Below, in pieces: positions 30,477-42,559 of a stretch of DNA of 64,000 bases (within the stretch, counting starts at the first letter, position 1; every line of letters begins with the position of its first letter). Origin of the DNA: Zingiber officinale (taxonomy: Eukaryota; Streptophyta; Magnoliopsida; Zingiberales; Zingiberaceae); the NCBI RefSeq assembly GCF_018446385.1, contig NC_055987.1, positions 38,378,202-38,442,201 on the forward strand, read 5' to 3'. The notes below the pieces were generated by a model, which searched no databases, was not told the DNA's origin, and worked only from the letters and a program-made list of their open reading frames with translations. Position numbers and translations under genes: made by a program.

Positions 30477-31350
30477 ATGTCGTGGGCGACTTCTGCGAAG
30501 TTTGATATGGTGAAGTTTGACGGAACCAGAAACTTTGGATTATGGCATAGAAGGGTCAAGGACTTGTTGGTGCAACAAGGCATGGTAAAGGTGCTAGGAG
30601 AAAAAAAAATTAGAAAGCATAAAGAGATCAGATTGAGAAGAACTACAGGTGAAGGCAGTAGCAATAATCAGACTTTGTCTTACGAATGATGTGATGTACC
30701 ATGTCATGGACGAGGAGTCACCGGTGATAGTTTAGCACAAGTTGGAAAACCGGTACATGTCAAAGTCATTGACAAACAAGCTGTATCTCAAGTAGAAATT
30801 ATTCGAGCTGAAGATGATAGAAGGAACCGATCTGAGCCAACACATCAACGTATTCAACCAGATTGTAAGTGATCTGAAGCGGGTTGATGTGAAGATCGAA
30901 GACGAAGACAAGGCGCTGATGTTGTTGAATTCTCTACCTTCATCTTCTACGTACGAGAATTTGGTTACTACTTTGATATGTGATAAAGAAACTCTCAAAT
31001 TGGAGGAGATCACAGGTGCGTTGCTAGGTTTTTACCCAAGGAAGAAAACAAGCAATAAAATTTCTTAAGGAGAAGGACTTGTGGTAAATAACAACCAAGA
31101 ACGTGGTAAGAGCAAATCTCGACATGGATATGACAACAACAACAAGGCTCGTTCTAAGTTGAGAAGGAAGAAGGTGATCACGTGCTATAAATGTGGAGGC
31201 AAAGGTCATATCAAGAGAGATTGTCCAAAGATAAAGAAACATGTTGCAAAGAACAAAGGTAGTTTGACAAAGTCTGCAAACATAGTTGAAGAGGAAAATT
31301 CAGAGAGCGGTGATGGAGATATGCTATCAGTTATGTCGAGTTCGGAGTAG
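30477..31350 (+). pseudogene. Gag of TNT1-like copy 1 (broken)
   Basis: The ATG at 30,477 opens MSWATSAKFDMVKFDGTRNF, followed by GLWHRRVKDLLVQQGM. Later pieces are INVFNQIVSDLKRVDVKIED (about 30,850) and the zinc knuckle CYKCGGKGHIKRDC (about 31,180). The frame breaks near 30,600 and again near 31,070; there is a TAG at 31,348. The gag would coat the element RNA. Copy 2 has the same break pattern, so part of the decay predates the duplication. Confidence 0.85.
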
Positions 31351-31659
31351 CCGACGGATGCATGGATTTTAGACTCTGCATGTTTATATCACATGACTCC
31401 AAACAAGGATTGGTTTGACACCTATAGGGCAATGAATTCTGGTTCAGTGTTGATGGGAAATGATGGGTCATGCAAAGTTATCGGCATAGGGAATGCTAGA
31501 ATCAAGATGTTCGATGGTGTGATCAGAACCCTATGTGATGTCAGATATATACTAGAACTAAGGAAGAACTTGATCTCACTAGGTACACTGGATGGTATTG
31601 GTTTCAATTACAAATCAATGAGTGGGGTGATGAAGGTCAGCAAGAAATTAAAGCTCTAA
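31351..31659 (+). pseudogene. Protease and start of integrase, copy 1 (truncated)
   Basis: PTDAWILDSACLYHMTPNKD is the copia aspartic protease region; the usual D-S-G is D-S-A. It continues to GFNYKSMSGVMKVSKK and stops at the Harbinger-type insertion (31,660). The whole integrase core is missing from this copy. Confidence 0.85.
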
Positions 31660-32274
31660 AGGTGTGTTTGGTTCAAGTTATCGTAACCTTGGTTATATGA
31701 TTACTTGGTAATCACATAACCAAGGTTATGGGGAATAAAACATAATCCTAATCTTGTTTGGTTCAACTTAGGTAATCCTATAATCTAATTTGATATTTAC
31801 TATATTACCCTTTTAAATTACATGATTAATTTTTTAGAATAAATTAAATTATCAACAATTATTATTAAAATGATATTAATTATTAAGTTGATAATATATA
31901 TAATAAATAAATATCTGCGTGCAACTACAAATCAATGGGAAATTCACGAACATATTAGCAATTTCGTTGTTCAACACTTCATGAAGCACACTGTTGTCCA
32001 CACGACAACATCAGAAGAAAAGCGCACCACAATCTTGTGTGCATCTTAGAGCAGAACCTTTGGCCTTGCAGGATCGAAGTTTCAGGTATCATTTCAAAAT
32101 TATACATGACCTGTGGTTCATTAAGGGAGGTGACACCATTTGCCGTCCTGGCTTTCCGCTTCTCATATTCAAGATCATCCGTTGTAATTCAAATCTACAA
32201 AGGGGGAAGGTGTTTCTGATACATAGCCATGGCAGGATGGTGTCCGCCTCCAGGCCACCATTCAGCACCACAGG

Positions 32275-34889
32275 TGTTAGAGTGTATACTAAAAGCCTAG
32301 CTTTTGTATAAACATTTATTTAGAAATAAAGAATCACAATGGTCAAATACCTACATTTATTTGTTAAGTGTGGTTGTTCAATTAATTTATATTGTAGATA
32401 ACATGGTGTGTGGTGTCACACATAGAAGATTATGTTATCAGTTCTTTATAAATATAAATAGTTGCTCACGACTAAGATGGAAAGGAACAAACCATTGGAA
32501 TAGTCGTAGTGTAATTAGGTATTAGTTTATCTTGACTAATAAATTTCACTAGCACACTTTAAGTGTATTAAGTATGACCATTTTAGGTAAGTTCTTTTTA
32601 TACTAACTTGATAAAAGAACTAGACCTTAGTTATTATGCAAGTGTGTACTTTTAATCCTAATATAATAACAAACACATATATTTAGTATTTATTTCTTTG
32701 ACTTATCAATGGATGAGATTTAGCTCGATAAATCAATAAGCCTGATAAGTTAGGAAATGATATTACTTAGAGTGTGTGTTGTTGATTATAGAAGGAAACT
32801 ATGTCCTAGTAATCTAGGTTGATAATGTCCCCAAGAAGAGCTCATAAGGATTGTCATGTTAAACCCTGCAGGTGGACTTAGTCCGACATGACGATGAGGT
32901 TGAGTGGTACTACTCTTGGACTAAGATATTAATTAAGTGAGTTGTCAGTAACTCATTTAATTAGTGGACATTTGACATCTTAAACACAGGGAGACTAACA
33001 GACTCATAATAAAAAGGAGCCCAAAATGTAATTTGGGATTGGTGCGGTAGTTCAATAATAATTCTTTAGTGGTATGAATTATTATTGATGAAGTTAAGTT
33101 GTGTGTTCGGGGCGAACACATGAAGCTTAATTTCATCGGGAGACCAAAACCAATTCCTCCTCTCAGTCTCTATCGTAGCCTCTCGTATATAGAGATTTAT
33201 ATTCACCACATACCCACTTCTTACCCAACTCAAGGGGGCCCGCCAAGCTAGCTTGGAACCCAAGCTAGGGTCGGCCAAGACCCAAGGATGGAGCCAAGAT
33301 TAGTGGTCGGCCCTAGCTTGGAGTCCAAGCTAGGTGTGGCCGGCCACATAGAAAATAAAAAGGAATTTTTATTAAAATGATTTCTTATGTGGATATCATA
33401 GTTTTAAGAGAGAGTTTAAAATTTAAACCTTTTCTTTTATAGCTTTCTACAAAAGATTAAGAAAAGATTTGAAATCTTTCCTTATTTATAGATTGAAAGG
33501 TAGATTTTAATTTTGAGAAAACTTTCCTTTTTTAACCATATTCATGATTTAAAAGAGAGTTTAAAATTAAATATTTCTTTTATAAGTTTCTACCAAAGAT
33601 TAAGAAAAGATTTGATATCTTTCCTTATTTATAGATTGAAAGAAGATTTTAATTTTAAAGATAACTTTCCTTTTTAGAAATTATCCACATGTTTAAAAAA
33701 AGATTTTAATTTATAAAATTACCGTTTTATAATCCACCATGAAGGGAAAAATTATTGGAGAAATTTTATAAATTTCCGGAAATAAATTAGGAAGTTTTAA
33801 TTCTTGTGAATAAAAACTTTCCTTGATGGAGAATTAGAGGTGGTCGACCATTACAATTGAGAAAAGGATTTTAATTTTAAATTAAATTTTCCTTTTCATG
33901 GCAAAGTAATAAAGAAGTTTTTATTTAAAATTTCCTTATTTGCCAAGGACAAGGATTATAAAAGAGAGGGTAGAGGTGCCTTCAAAAGTGAACTACTCTA
34001 TTCTTTTTCTTCCTCTCTTTTCTTCCTTGGTGTGGTCGGCCCTAGAGGTTTTCCCTCTCCTCTTTTCTTCTTCTTTAGTGGTCGGTTTCATCTTCTCTTG
34101 GAGCTCTTGTTGATGGCCGGTTCGAGCTAGGAGAAGAAGGAGAGAAAGGAGGTTTTGTTTTTAGCATCCCTTGGAGCTTGGTGGTGGTGGCCGGACCTTA
34201 CTTTTCATGGAGTTATTGTGGTGGCCGAATCTTACTTGGAGAAGAAGGGCTTGGGTGGTTCTCATCTCGGAAGATTGTTGTCCACACAATGTTCGAGATT
34301 AGAAGAGGAATACGGTAGAAGATCAAGAGGTTATTTGCTTATAAAGAAAGGTATAACTAGTAATTGTTTTCCGCATCATACTAGTTTTCTTTGTATAGTT
34401 ATTTTTTGAAATACCAAACACAAGAGACATATGATTCTAGAGTTTCGAATTTGTTTTGAATTTGTGTTTTTGTTTTGTTTTTCGAATTTATGATTCGATT
34501 GTTCTTTTTGATTAAACCTAATGTTATTTTAGGAAATTAAATATTGAATTTCTATTAAAGGCTTTGTCGAGACAGTGGTGGATGATCTCATACCCAAGAA
34601 GGCATAGTGCCTCGCCATGTTTGACTTGGGAACCGATTTTAGAAATAAATATTTAATTAACTTTGTAACATAGGTTGGACTTGGATCAATAGTGTTAAGT
34701 TCCACTTGTGATCTAAGTCTAAACCATTAAGAACAGATAAGTTAAATTTGGAATCAATAATGTTAAGTTCCGTTTGCAATTCCTAATTTAATTTCTAAAG
34801 AACACAATAGGTTGTTTAGGATAGGTTCGACACTTGTACAAAATTTTTGTACAGTGGAGTCGGTATGATCTTCCTAGGACCAACCAACA
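32275..34889. repeat. Solo LTR, 2,615 bp, TSD ACAGG
   Basis: It starts TGTTAGAGTGTATACTAAAA and ends ACCAACCAACA, and is flanked by ACAGG at 32,270-32,274 and 34,890-34,894. There is no second LTR or internal domain, so it is a solo LTR from recombination. Similar phrases such as 'cccaagaaggcatagtgcctcgcca' (34,597) also occur in the SIRE-like elements at 51,390 and 56,425. Superfamily not proven. Confidence 0.88.
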
Positions 34890-34894
34890 ACAGG

Positions 34895-35270
34895 TCCTTG
34901 CAGCTCAGGCCTCGGTAAATCCGTACTCGGCAGCGGCAGAAGCACAATCAACGCTCTCGGCTCAACCATCCCATCTACAGGCGAGCCGCGGTCCGGATCT
35001 CGTTCCCCACCATTTTTGGCAGGTGAAATCACCCAACTCGAGCCTTCAGGGCTCTTCCCACGCCGGTCGGAAGGACCAGAACCATTCGCCTCCGCCGCTC
35101 GGGTTGGAAGGAAGCGGGAAGGGGATGAATAGGAAGGGAAAGGCGAGAGCGATCCCTTCTGGCCCCAGCTCCTGGCGCCGATGGGGGACACCAGAGAGGG
35201 CGGCGGGAGGTCGGCCTCGGGCGAGAAATCCGCGTGATCGTCAAGCGTGAAGAAGGGTGGAGTAGTCGGA
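34895..35270 (-). other. Unidentified GC-rich captured sequence
   Basis: On the minus strand a frame stays open from about 35,230 through 34,895, and when the solo LTR and one ACAGG are removed it continues into 32,269-32,092 ('PRPELQGP' then 'VVLNGGLEADTILPW'). Composition (Pro, Ser, Arg-rich, GC-rich) is unlike the AT-rich transposon around it. I do not recognise the product. It may be a host gene piece carried by the DNA element, or a 5' UTR/exon fragment. Confidence 0.4.
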
Positions 35271-35378
35271 GGGCAATTTTGGAAGAAAAAGATTGATAAC
35301 CCCGAAATCATGAAAACCCTAAGCTTTCCAAGGTTTTCTGATTCTGGGTTATATTCCCTGATTGCTGACGTGACGGGT

Positions 35379-36300
35379 GCTATGGCAGAGGAGATGGAGT
35401 CATTGCATAAGAACCAAACATGGGATCTAGTGGAACTTCCTAAAGGAGAGAAAGCTATAGGGTGCAAGTGGATATTCAAGAAGAAAGAAGTAATGCCAGA
35501 GGGAGAAGAAGTAAAGTTTAAGGCTTGGTTGGTAGCAAAGGGATATTCACAGAGAAAGGGGATTGACTATGATGAAATTTTCTCTCCGGTGGTAAGACAT
35601 ACGTCAATTAGAGAGGTGTTGGCTTTGGTGACACATCACAATTTGCAGCTGGAACAAATGGATGTGAAGATGATATTTCTTTATGAAAATTTGGAGGAGT
35701 AGATTTTTATGTCACAACCCGAGAGATTTAGTCAGCCTAGATAAGAGTGGTTGGTTTGCAAGTTGAAGAAATCGCTCTATGGATTGAATTAATCTCCTAG
35801 GTAATGGTACAAACATTTTGATTCATACATGATTCAAAATGGATATAGGAGATATGAGTATGATTGCTGCATATATGTGAAGAGCCTTGAAGATGAATCA
35901 CTGGTTTTTTTTACTACTATACGTAGATGACATGCTCATTGTTGCGAAGAAAATGAAGGAAGTTAATAAATTGAAAAGACTACTGAGCAAGGAATTTGAC
36001 ATGAAACATTTGGGAGAGGCCAAGAAGATTCTTGGGATGGAGATTCACAGGGATAGAGCTGCAGGGAGATTATGGTTGTCTCAACGTAGCTATGTGGAGA
36101 AGGTGCTGGATAGGTTCAATATGAAGAATGCAAAGTCGGTGAGCACACCCCTGGTACATCACTTCAAGTTATCCAGTACACAGTGTCCAAAGATGGATGA
36201 CGAGATCCAAGAGATATCAAAAGTTCCTTATGCTAGTGCAGTTGGTTGTCTGATGTATGCCATGGTTTGTACGAGATCAGATTTGGCATAAGCAGTTAGT
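35379..36300 (+). pseudogene. Reverse transcriptase, TNT1-like copy 1 (broken)
   Basis: AEEMESLHKNQTWDLVELPK, AIGCKWIFKKKE and LEQMDVKMIFLYENLEE are the RVT_2-type copia reverse transcriptase; LLLYVDDMLIVAKKMKEVNK (about 35,910) holds the YVDD active site. Stops occur at 35,701, 35,741 and 35,789 and the frame shifts near 35,880. In 'MDVKMIFLYENL' the usual T-A-F-L-x-G is altered. Confidence 0.87.
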
Positions 36301-36835
36301 ATGATAAGCAAGTTTCTGTCAAATCCTGTCGAACACATTGGGATGCAGTGAAATAGATTTTCATATACTTAAGAAATACAACTTATTATGACATCATGCT
36401 CAGTAGACAACCGGAAGATCCTTTAGTTACCGGGTACGTAAATGCAGACTATGCAGGAGATTTAGATAACAAGAGGTCTACTACAGGATACATGTTCACT
36501 GTGGTAGGAGGATCTATTTGTTGGAAATCTACGATACAATCTATTATTGCATTGTCTACTATGGACTCCGAGTACATGGCAGCAGTTAAAGCAGCGAAGG
36601 AAACTTTATGACTTATAGGGTCGGTCAGAGAACTCGGTGTTCGGCAATGTGGAGTTAAATTGTTATGAGATAGTCAGAGTGCTATCTATTTAGAGAAGAA
36701 CCAGGTTTATCATGTGAGAACTAAGCACATTGATGTGAAGTTTCACAAGATCATAGAGTTGATTGCTTCCGGAGAAATTCAACTTGAGAAGATTCACACT
36801 ATAGACAATGCTGCATACATGTTGACAAAGCAATG
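36301..36835 (+). pseudogene. RNase H, TNT1-like copy 1 (broken)
   Basis: The pieces VTGYVNADYAGDLDNKRSTT, ALSTMDSEYMAAVKAAKETL and KTKHIDVKFHKI-like (here TKHIDVKFHKIIELI) are the copia RNase H domain. The usual first Asp in 'GYVDADYAG' is Asn here. Stops interrupt at 36,609 and 36,665. The tail runs to a polypurine-like tract at 36,968-36,979 before LTR 2. Confidence 0.85.
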
Positions 36836-36979
36836 ACCATAGATAAGTTCAAGCATTAATTGAACTTAATCTATATCTCTAAATGCTAGAGGAAGGAAGC
36901 CCAGACCCAGAGATCCGTATGAAGCTTTATTCAGATACTCGTATTCCTCGAAGGGGTGAATATTCTCCAAGGTAGAGAT

Positions 36980-37451
36980 TGTTGATGGGTGGCTCATATT
37001 TGGATGAGGTCAATGCGATGGATGTTATGGAAGAAAAACCTATTAAGATTTTTCGTAATAAAATTCTGTTACGATTTTATATAACAGAATTATGTTACGC
37101 TTTTTTATAACAGAATTTTATTGTAATTTTTCATAACAAAATTCTGTTATGATTTTACCGGGTTTGGGGTTTATGCATTATTTATAGGGATCATTATAAA
37201 CCTATTGTATAACAACAATTATAAAAATCATGTAATGTGATTCACATATGTAGAGATAATTCTAATAAAGCATCGGTCATTTTGTGGAGTAGGCACATCG
37301 TCGAACCACGATAACTCTTCTTCTCCTTCCTCGTATTTGCTCTCCTTTTGTGCATCTTTGTCTTGTTGCTTCGCGCGATCTCTTTTCTCTCTTCCTCTTC
37401 TTCCATGCGTTAGAGGTTGAGAGGTGTTGTTGCCCCCTTCTTTGCGCAACA
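36980..37451 (+). repeat. TNT1-like LTR 2 (shared middle LTR)
   Basis: It starts TGTTGATGGGTGGCTC and ends GCGCAACA before a primer binding site (TGGTATCAGAGC, 37,454-37,465). It serves as the 3' LTR of copy 1 and the 5' LTR of copy 2. Confidence 0.88.
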
Positions 37452-37491
37452 ATTGGTATCAGAGCTACAGATTTTGATGGATTTCTTTAAC

Positions 37492-38368
37492 ATGTAGTGG
37501 GAGACTTCTGCGAAGTTTGATATGGTGAAGTTTGATGGAACCAGAAACTTTGGATTACGGCAGAGAAGGGTCAAGAACTTGTTGGTGCAACAAGGCATGG
37601 TCAAGGTGCTAGGAGAAAGAAAATCGGAAAGCATAGAGAGATCAGATTAGGAAGAACTACAGGTGAAGGCAGTAGCAACAATCAGGCTTTGTCTTACGGA
37701 TGACGTGATGTACCATGTCATGGACGAAGAGTCACCGGTGACAGTTTGGAAAAAGTTGGAAAATCGGTACATGTCAAAGTCATTGACAAACAAGCTATAT
37801 CTCAAGTAGAAATTATTCGAGCTGAAGATGACAGAAGGAATCAATCTGAGCCAACACATCAACATATTCAACCAGATTGTACGTGATCTGAAGCGGGTTG
37901 ATGTGAAGATCGAAGACGAAGGCAAGGCGCTGATGTTGTTGAATTCTCTACCTTTATCTCCTATGTACGAGAATTTGGTTACTACTTTGATGTGGGATAA
38001 AGAAACTCTCAAATTGGAGGAGATCACAGGTGTGCTGCTAGGTTTTCACCAAATTAAGGAAGAAAACAAGCAATAAAATTTCTCAAGGAGAATGACTTGT
38101 GGTAAATAGCAACCAAGAACGTGGTAGGAGCAAATCTCGACATGGATATGACAACAACAACAAGGCTCGTTCTAAGTCGAGAAGGAAGAAAGTGATCACG
38201 TGCTATAAATGTGGAGGCAAAGGTCATATCAAGAGAGATTTTCCAAAGATAAAGAAACATGTTGTAAAGAACAAAGGTAGTTTGACAAAGTCTGCAAACA
38301 TAGTTGTAGAGGAAAATTCAGAGAGCGGTGATGGAGATATGCTATCAGTTATGTCGAGTTCGGAGTAG
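37492..38368 (+). pseudogene. Gag of TNT1-like copy 2 (start codon followed by stop)
   Basis: The ATG at 37,492 is followed directly by TAG, where copy 1 has TCG. The frame goes on as ETSAKFDMVKFDGTRNFGL. Later pieces INIFNQIVRDLKRVDVKIED and the zinc knuckle CYKCGGKGHIKRDF follow; the last Cys of the knuckle is replaced by Phe. Same frameshift sites as copy 1. Confidence 0.86.
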
Positions 38369-39731
38369 CCGACGGATGCATGGATTTTAGACTCTGCATG
38401 TTTATATCACATGACTCCAAACAAGGATTGGTTTGACACCTATAGGGTAATGGATTCTGGTTCAGTGTTGATGGGAAATGATGGGTCATGCAAAGTTATC
38501 GGCATAGGGAATGTCAGAATCAAGATGTTTGATGGTGTGATCAGAACCCTATGTGATGTTAGATATATACTAGAACTAAGGAAGAACTTGATCTCACTAG
38601 GTACATTGGATGGTATTGGTTTCAATTACAAATCAATGAGTGGGGTGATGAAGGTCAGCAAGAAAGCTCTAACAGTAATGAAAGGACAAAAGGTAACAAG
38701 AAATATCTACAAGTTGATAGGGACTATAGTCATAGATGGAGCCACCTCGGTGGAGTCTGAATCAGACAGTACTGTCTTGTGGCATATACGGCTAGGGAAT
38801 ATGGGTGAATGTTGGATGCTAGAACTTCACAAGAGAGATTTGTTGAAGGGTGTCACAACGTGCAAGCTTGAATTCTGTAAATTTTGTATTCTTGGGAAAC
38901 AGAGCAAAGTGCAATTCAAGACGACAACAAACAAGATGGAGAGGATTCTAGACTACGTACATACGGATCTCTGGGGACCAGCCAGTGTAGCATCACGTGG
39001 AGGACACTTATATTTTGTGAGTTTTACTAATAAATTCTCACGAAAGGTCTGGGCATACTTTATGCGTCACAAGTTGGAAATTTTTACAAAGTTTAAATTG
39101 TGGAAAACTGAAGTGGAGAACCAGACCAGAAGGAAGATCAAATGTCTTAGATCAGACAATGGGACTGAGTACACAGATTCAAAGTTTCAGGAATTTTGTG
39201 AGCAACATGGGATAATGAGGCATTTCTCGATTCGTAGGACACCTTAGCAGAACGGGGTGGCAGAAAGGTTGAACAGGACAATCATTGAGAAGGCAAGATG
39301 TCTCAGGATGAATGCAGGACTTGCAAAGAATTTCTGGGAGGAAGCAATTAACATGACATGCTATCTCATTAATAGATCACCAAAGGCAACACTAGAAGGT
39401 AAAGTATTAGAGGAAGTGTGAACAGAGAATCAAGTAGATTGCTCTCATCTTCGAGTTTTTGGATGTCCAGCCTATATGCACATATCTAGTGAGTTTATCA
39501 AAGTTGGATGCAAAGTCAAAGCAGTGCATATTTCTGGGATATCAGAAAGGAGTTAAAGGCTTCAAGGTTTGGGATCCTAAGGTAAACAAGGTGGTAATCA
39601 GCAAAAATGTGGTGTTTGACGAGAAAGCTATGTTACAGCGTACTCAGGAAGAAGGAAAGGAAATACCACAAAGCAACATGGAGAAAGATGTTATTCATGT
39701 GGAGCTAGAGACTCATGACTCTGATAATTCT
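38369..39731 (+). pseudogene. Protease-integrase, TNT1-like copy 2
   Basis: Continuous from the protease (MTPNKDWFDTYRVMDSGSVL) to 39,247. It holds the zinc-binding region (WHIRLGN... then CKFCILGKQSKVQF; the usual RLGH is RLGN) and the catalytic core: first Asp in YVHTDLWGP, second in LRSDNGTEY, and Glu in QNGVAERLNRT after a TAG at 39,244. A second stop is at 39,419. The C-terminal part KQCIFLGYQKGVKGFKVWDP follows in another frame. It ends at the SIRE-like LTR; the protein sequence resumes at 57,799. Confidence 0.88.
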
Positions 39732-40625
39732 TGTTGGAACCCCAAGGTGTTTTGATGTGATCAAACAAGCTAAGTTAGGTCCTGCGTTTGTTTAACCCTT
39801 GTGTCTAAGTGTGCAGGAGCTTAGGAACACAGGAAGTCGAGCGGAAGACGAGGCTAGCGAGAAGGACGGCATGGGAGAGAGCCGGCGGGCTCGGTGCGTC
39901 CGACGGACAAGGTGACCGCGGAAGAGTACAACGGTGGACGAGAAGAACATGTGCGGCGTTCGAGGGACGAGAAACCGAGAAGGAAGGCTGCTCGAGGAGA
40001 AGGCCGGAACTTGGGTTCGGGTGAGCCCTATTCCGGATGGCCGAGATCACCCAAGCTAGCGGAGCCGGAGTTGAAGACCCGGACCGAGACGAGCTGAACC
40101 GAAGCAAAGCGACCAGACGAAAAAAGTCAACTAGAGTTGAATTTTGGGGTCCGGGGCGCCCGGAACCCTCCGGGGCGCTCAGACCGAAGTTGTTGACCAG
40201 ATCGAGTCAAACTCGATCTGAACGTTGGGGGATAAAGTTTTATCCCCTCAGGGCACTCGGAACCCCTTCGGGGCGCCCTGACCAGTGCTATAAATATAGC
40301 ACTGGTTTGCATAGATCATTCAACTCACTTGTAATCAGTTTTCTCTGTGCTTTCAATTCTGTTTCTTTTATTTGTCATGTCAACGCTGTAAAGAGGCTAC
40401 TCCGCCCGAAGGAGATAAACAGATAGTGCGCTTACTTTCCTTGGATTAGCAATCCCCTGATTGCAAACCAAGTAAATCTCTTGTGTCTACTCTTTTCTTT
40501 TAGTCTCTCAATTTTATTATTACAAGTGTCTTTTAAATTAGTTGAATATCCGAGAAGGGGTTTTGGTTTAATTTTTGTAGGGCAATTCACCCCTCCCCTC
40601 TTGCCGGCCTCCAAAGGGACCTACA
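39732..40625 (+). repeat. SIRE-like LTR A (5' LTR)
   Basis: It starts TGTTGGAACCCCAAGGTG and ends GGGACCTACA, then primer binding site TGGTATCAGAGT (40,628-40,639). It has a GC-rich middle and a 'tataaatatagcactgg' TATA-like block at about 40,290, followed by a leader with 'tttctctgtgctttcaattc'. Confidence 0.88.
40288..40300 (+). promoter_or_regulatory. Probable TATA box of SIRE-like LTR
   Basis: GCTATAAATATAGCA is conserved at the matching place in LTR A, LTR B (inverted, about 52,045) and LTR C (about 57,481), while the flanks differ. Conservation in three LTRs and position in the right half support a promoter role. Confidence 0.6.
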
Positions 40626-40698
40626 AGTGGTATCAGAGTAAGGCGCGTCAGGAGGACTAATCGCCGATCGAAGCAACAAGATGGCCGGACCAAGCATC

Positions 40699-42531
40699 TG
40701 TTAGAATTTTTCGGGCCACGAAAACCGCTTTTCACGTCGCGGAAACCCCGAAACACCCTAGCCAAGGATCTCGTGCAAAGAAAAATCCGATTCGAAAAAT
40801 TCCACGTATTTATATCATGCTTAATACCCGAATATGTTAGATCTACTCCTAGATCTATAGTTTAAAGAAAAACTACCTTTGATGCGTGCCCTTCGCTTAT
40901 CCCGCTCGACTAAGGTTGAAGTTGGATCTAGAGGGCACAAAGTAGAGCCCCTCTATATGTGTCCACACAAGCAATTAGGTGGAGAAGATGACCGAAACAA
41001 GGTGTGCTAGCACCTATGTGGTTTTCGGCCAAGAAGAGGAGGAAGAGAGGGAGAAGTTGCCGAGAGCACCAAGGAAGAAGAAGAATCAAAAAATTGAATT
41101 CAAAAATTCAATCAATCCACCATATCATGTGGCCGGCCACATAAATGTTATTAAGTGGGCAATTAATGCTCTTAATTGCCCCCTTAATGTGGCCGGCCAC
41201 TCATGGGTAACCTCCCATGAGGTGGCAAGCATGAGGTGGCATGGTGATGTGTAGCATCCCCATTGGTTCTCCCATGCCACCTCATCAAATGTGGTGGCAT
41301 CCAAGTCAAGTCAATATTGACTTTCAACCTTCCTAATTTGGCCAAAGTCAAACATGACCAAATTAACTCCCTTAATTGATTTATCCAACATTTGGATCAT
41401 ACTTGAGTCTAACTCATAGTCAAGTCAAACTTGTGGATTTAGGTCAAGTCAAACTTGCCTTTTATAGACTTTCCATATTTAGCCAAGTCAAACTTGACTT
41501 CATCTTTCCTCTTGGTTCATCATATGAACTAGTCTCCATCTATTGCTCTATGTGTGTGACCCTATAGGTTCTTGTCAACGTTGGCAATGTCCCTAAATCC
41601 AATTAGGGACATAAGCAATGAGAGGTATCTAGCAACACATCATTGCTACCCAAGTTACAAGAATGTTGAGATCCAACATCACCAATATGACTAATAATTG
41701 TGACTCTCACAATATGTGACATTGTCCTTCTATCCTTGATATCTAGATTGATCTTATATGAGGCATAGACCGTGTCATCCTCCAATCAATCTAAGTGTCT
41801 TGAACTCAAGTAGACTCACTATAATCAAATAAGCACAATATCACATATTGCCTTATTTGGGCATGGCCATGCACTTAGTGATCTCACTCTATCAAGACTA
41901 TGATATCACTCCTGTAATATAGGAGGATAGATCCCATCTACATCACTCACATCCCTCCGCATAATTTGTTACATACCCGATAATCGCCTTTATAGTCCAC
42001 CCAGTTGGGTGACGTTTGTGAAACAAAGTACATAACTCCTTATGTAGGGAACCATGGTGACTTCAGGTCTAAGGACTAAAGTCATACTAATAGTCACTTG
42101 AGAAAGTATATGACACTCATATAACGATCCATGATACTTTCTCATGGCGGGTCATTCAGTATACATTCTCCAATGTATACCCATGTGTCAACTTGATATC
42201 TCATATCCATGACTTGTGAGATCAAGTCATCATGTTGACCTACATGCTAGTCTCAATGCATTAACATTGTCCTTCTATGTTAATACTTGACTAGGAATAA
42301 TTAAGTGTAGTGTTCTCTATATCATCTCACTATCGATTTAACTAATCGATTGATATAGATATGAACCTACTACCCTAGGACATTATTATACTTATTTATA
42401 TAGCACAAATACACACAAGTATAATAATCACAATGCCTTTATTTATATATCAGAAATATATGTACAAGAATATGATACAAAGAGTCCAAAAAGTAACCAT
42501 CACATGATTGGCTCTAGGGCTCTCACTAACA
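40699..42531 (-). repeat. 3' LTR of the 9.16-kb copia element
   Basis: The left copy in window coordinates, 1,833 bp. The polypurine tract (reverse complement CTAGTGGGAGAT) is at 42,532-42,543, so this is the downstream LTR. Includes AT-rich parts and 'gtggccggccac' palindromes at about 41,128 and 41,190. Confidence 0.9.
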
Positions 42532-42559
42532 ATCTCCCACTAGCACTAGTGCCAATCAT

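Larger units (their letters stand above)
31660..35373. mobile_element. PIF/Harbinger-type element inserted in copia copy 1, right end deleted
   Basis: The left end AGGTGTGTTTGGTTCAAG, with 'ataaccaaggttat' blocks, matches the terminus of the MITE at 5,565. It follows TAA at the very place where copia copy 2 has an uninterrupted 'gctctaacag'. Near the right side (35,290-35,370), the piece around 'ccaaggttttctgattctgg' is the reverse complement of the MITE's sub-terminal region at about 5,670-5,750. The last about 110 bp of the right end and the adjoining integrase part of the copia element are gone. The interior holds unidentified, partly GC-rich sequence (31,935-32,269 and 34,895-35,270), split by a solo LTR. 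No transposase is seen. Confidence 0.7.

Noticed and set aside
34155-34409. 84-residue + strand ORF as a host gene
   Set aside because: It lies inside the 2,615-bp solo LTR; no domain and no splice support.
31660-35373. Harbinger transposase or Myb-like partner gene inside the DNA element
   Set aside because: None of the frames shows a DDE transposase or Myb-like motif.
41376-41567. 63-residue ORF that occurs twice identically (also 48,694-48,885)
   Set aside because: Both copies lie at the same place in the two LTRs of the 9.16-kb element; the duplication is that of the LTR, with no sign of coding.
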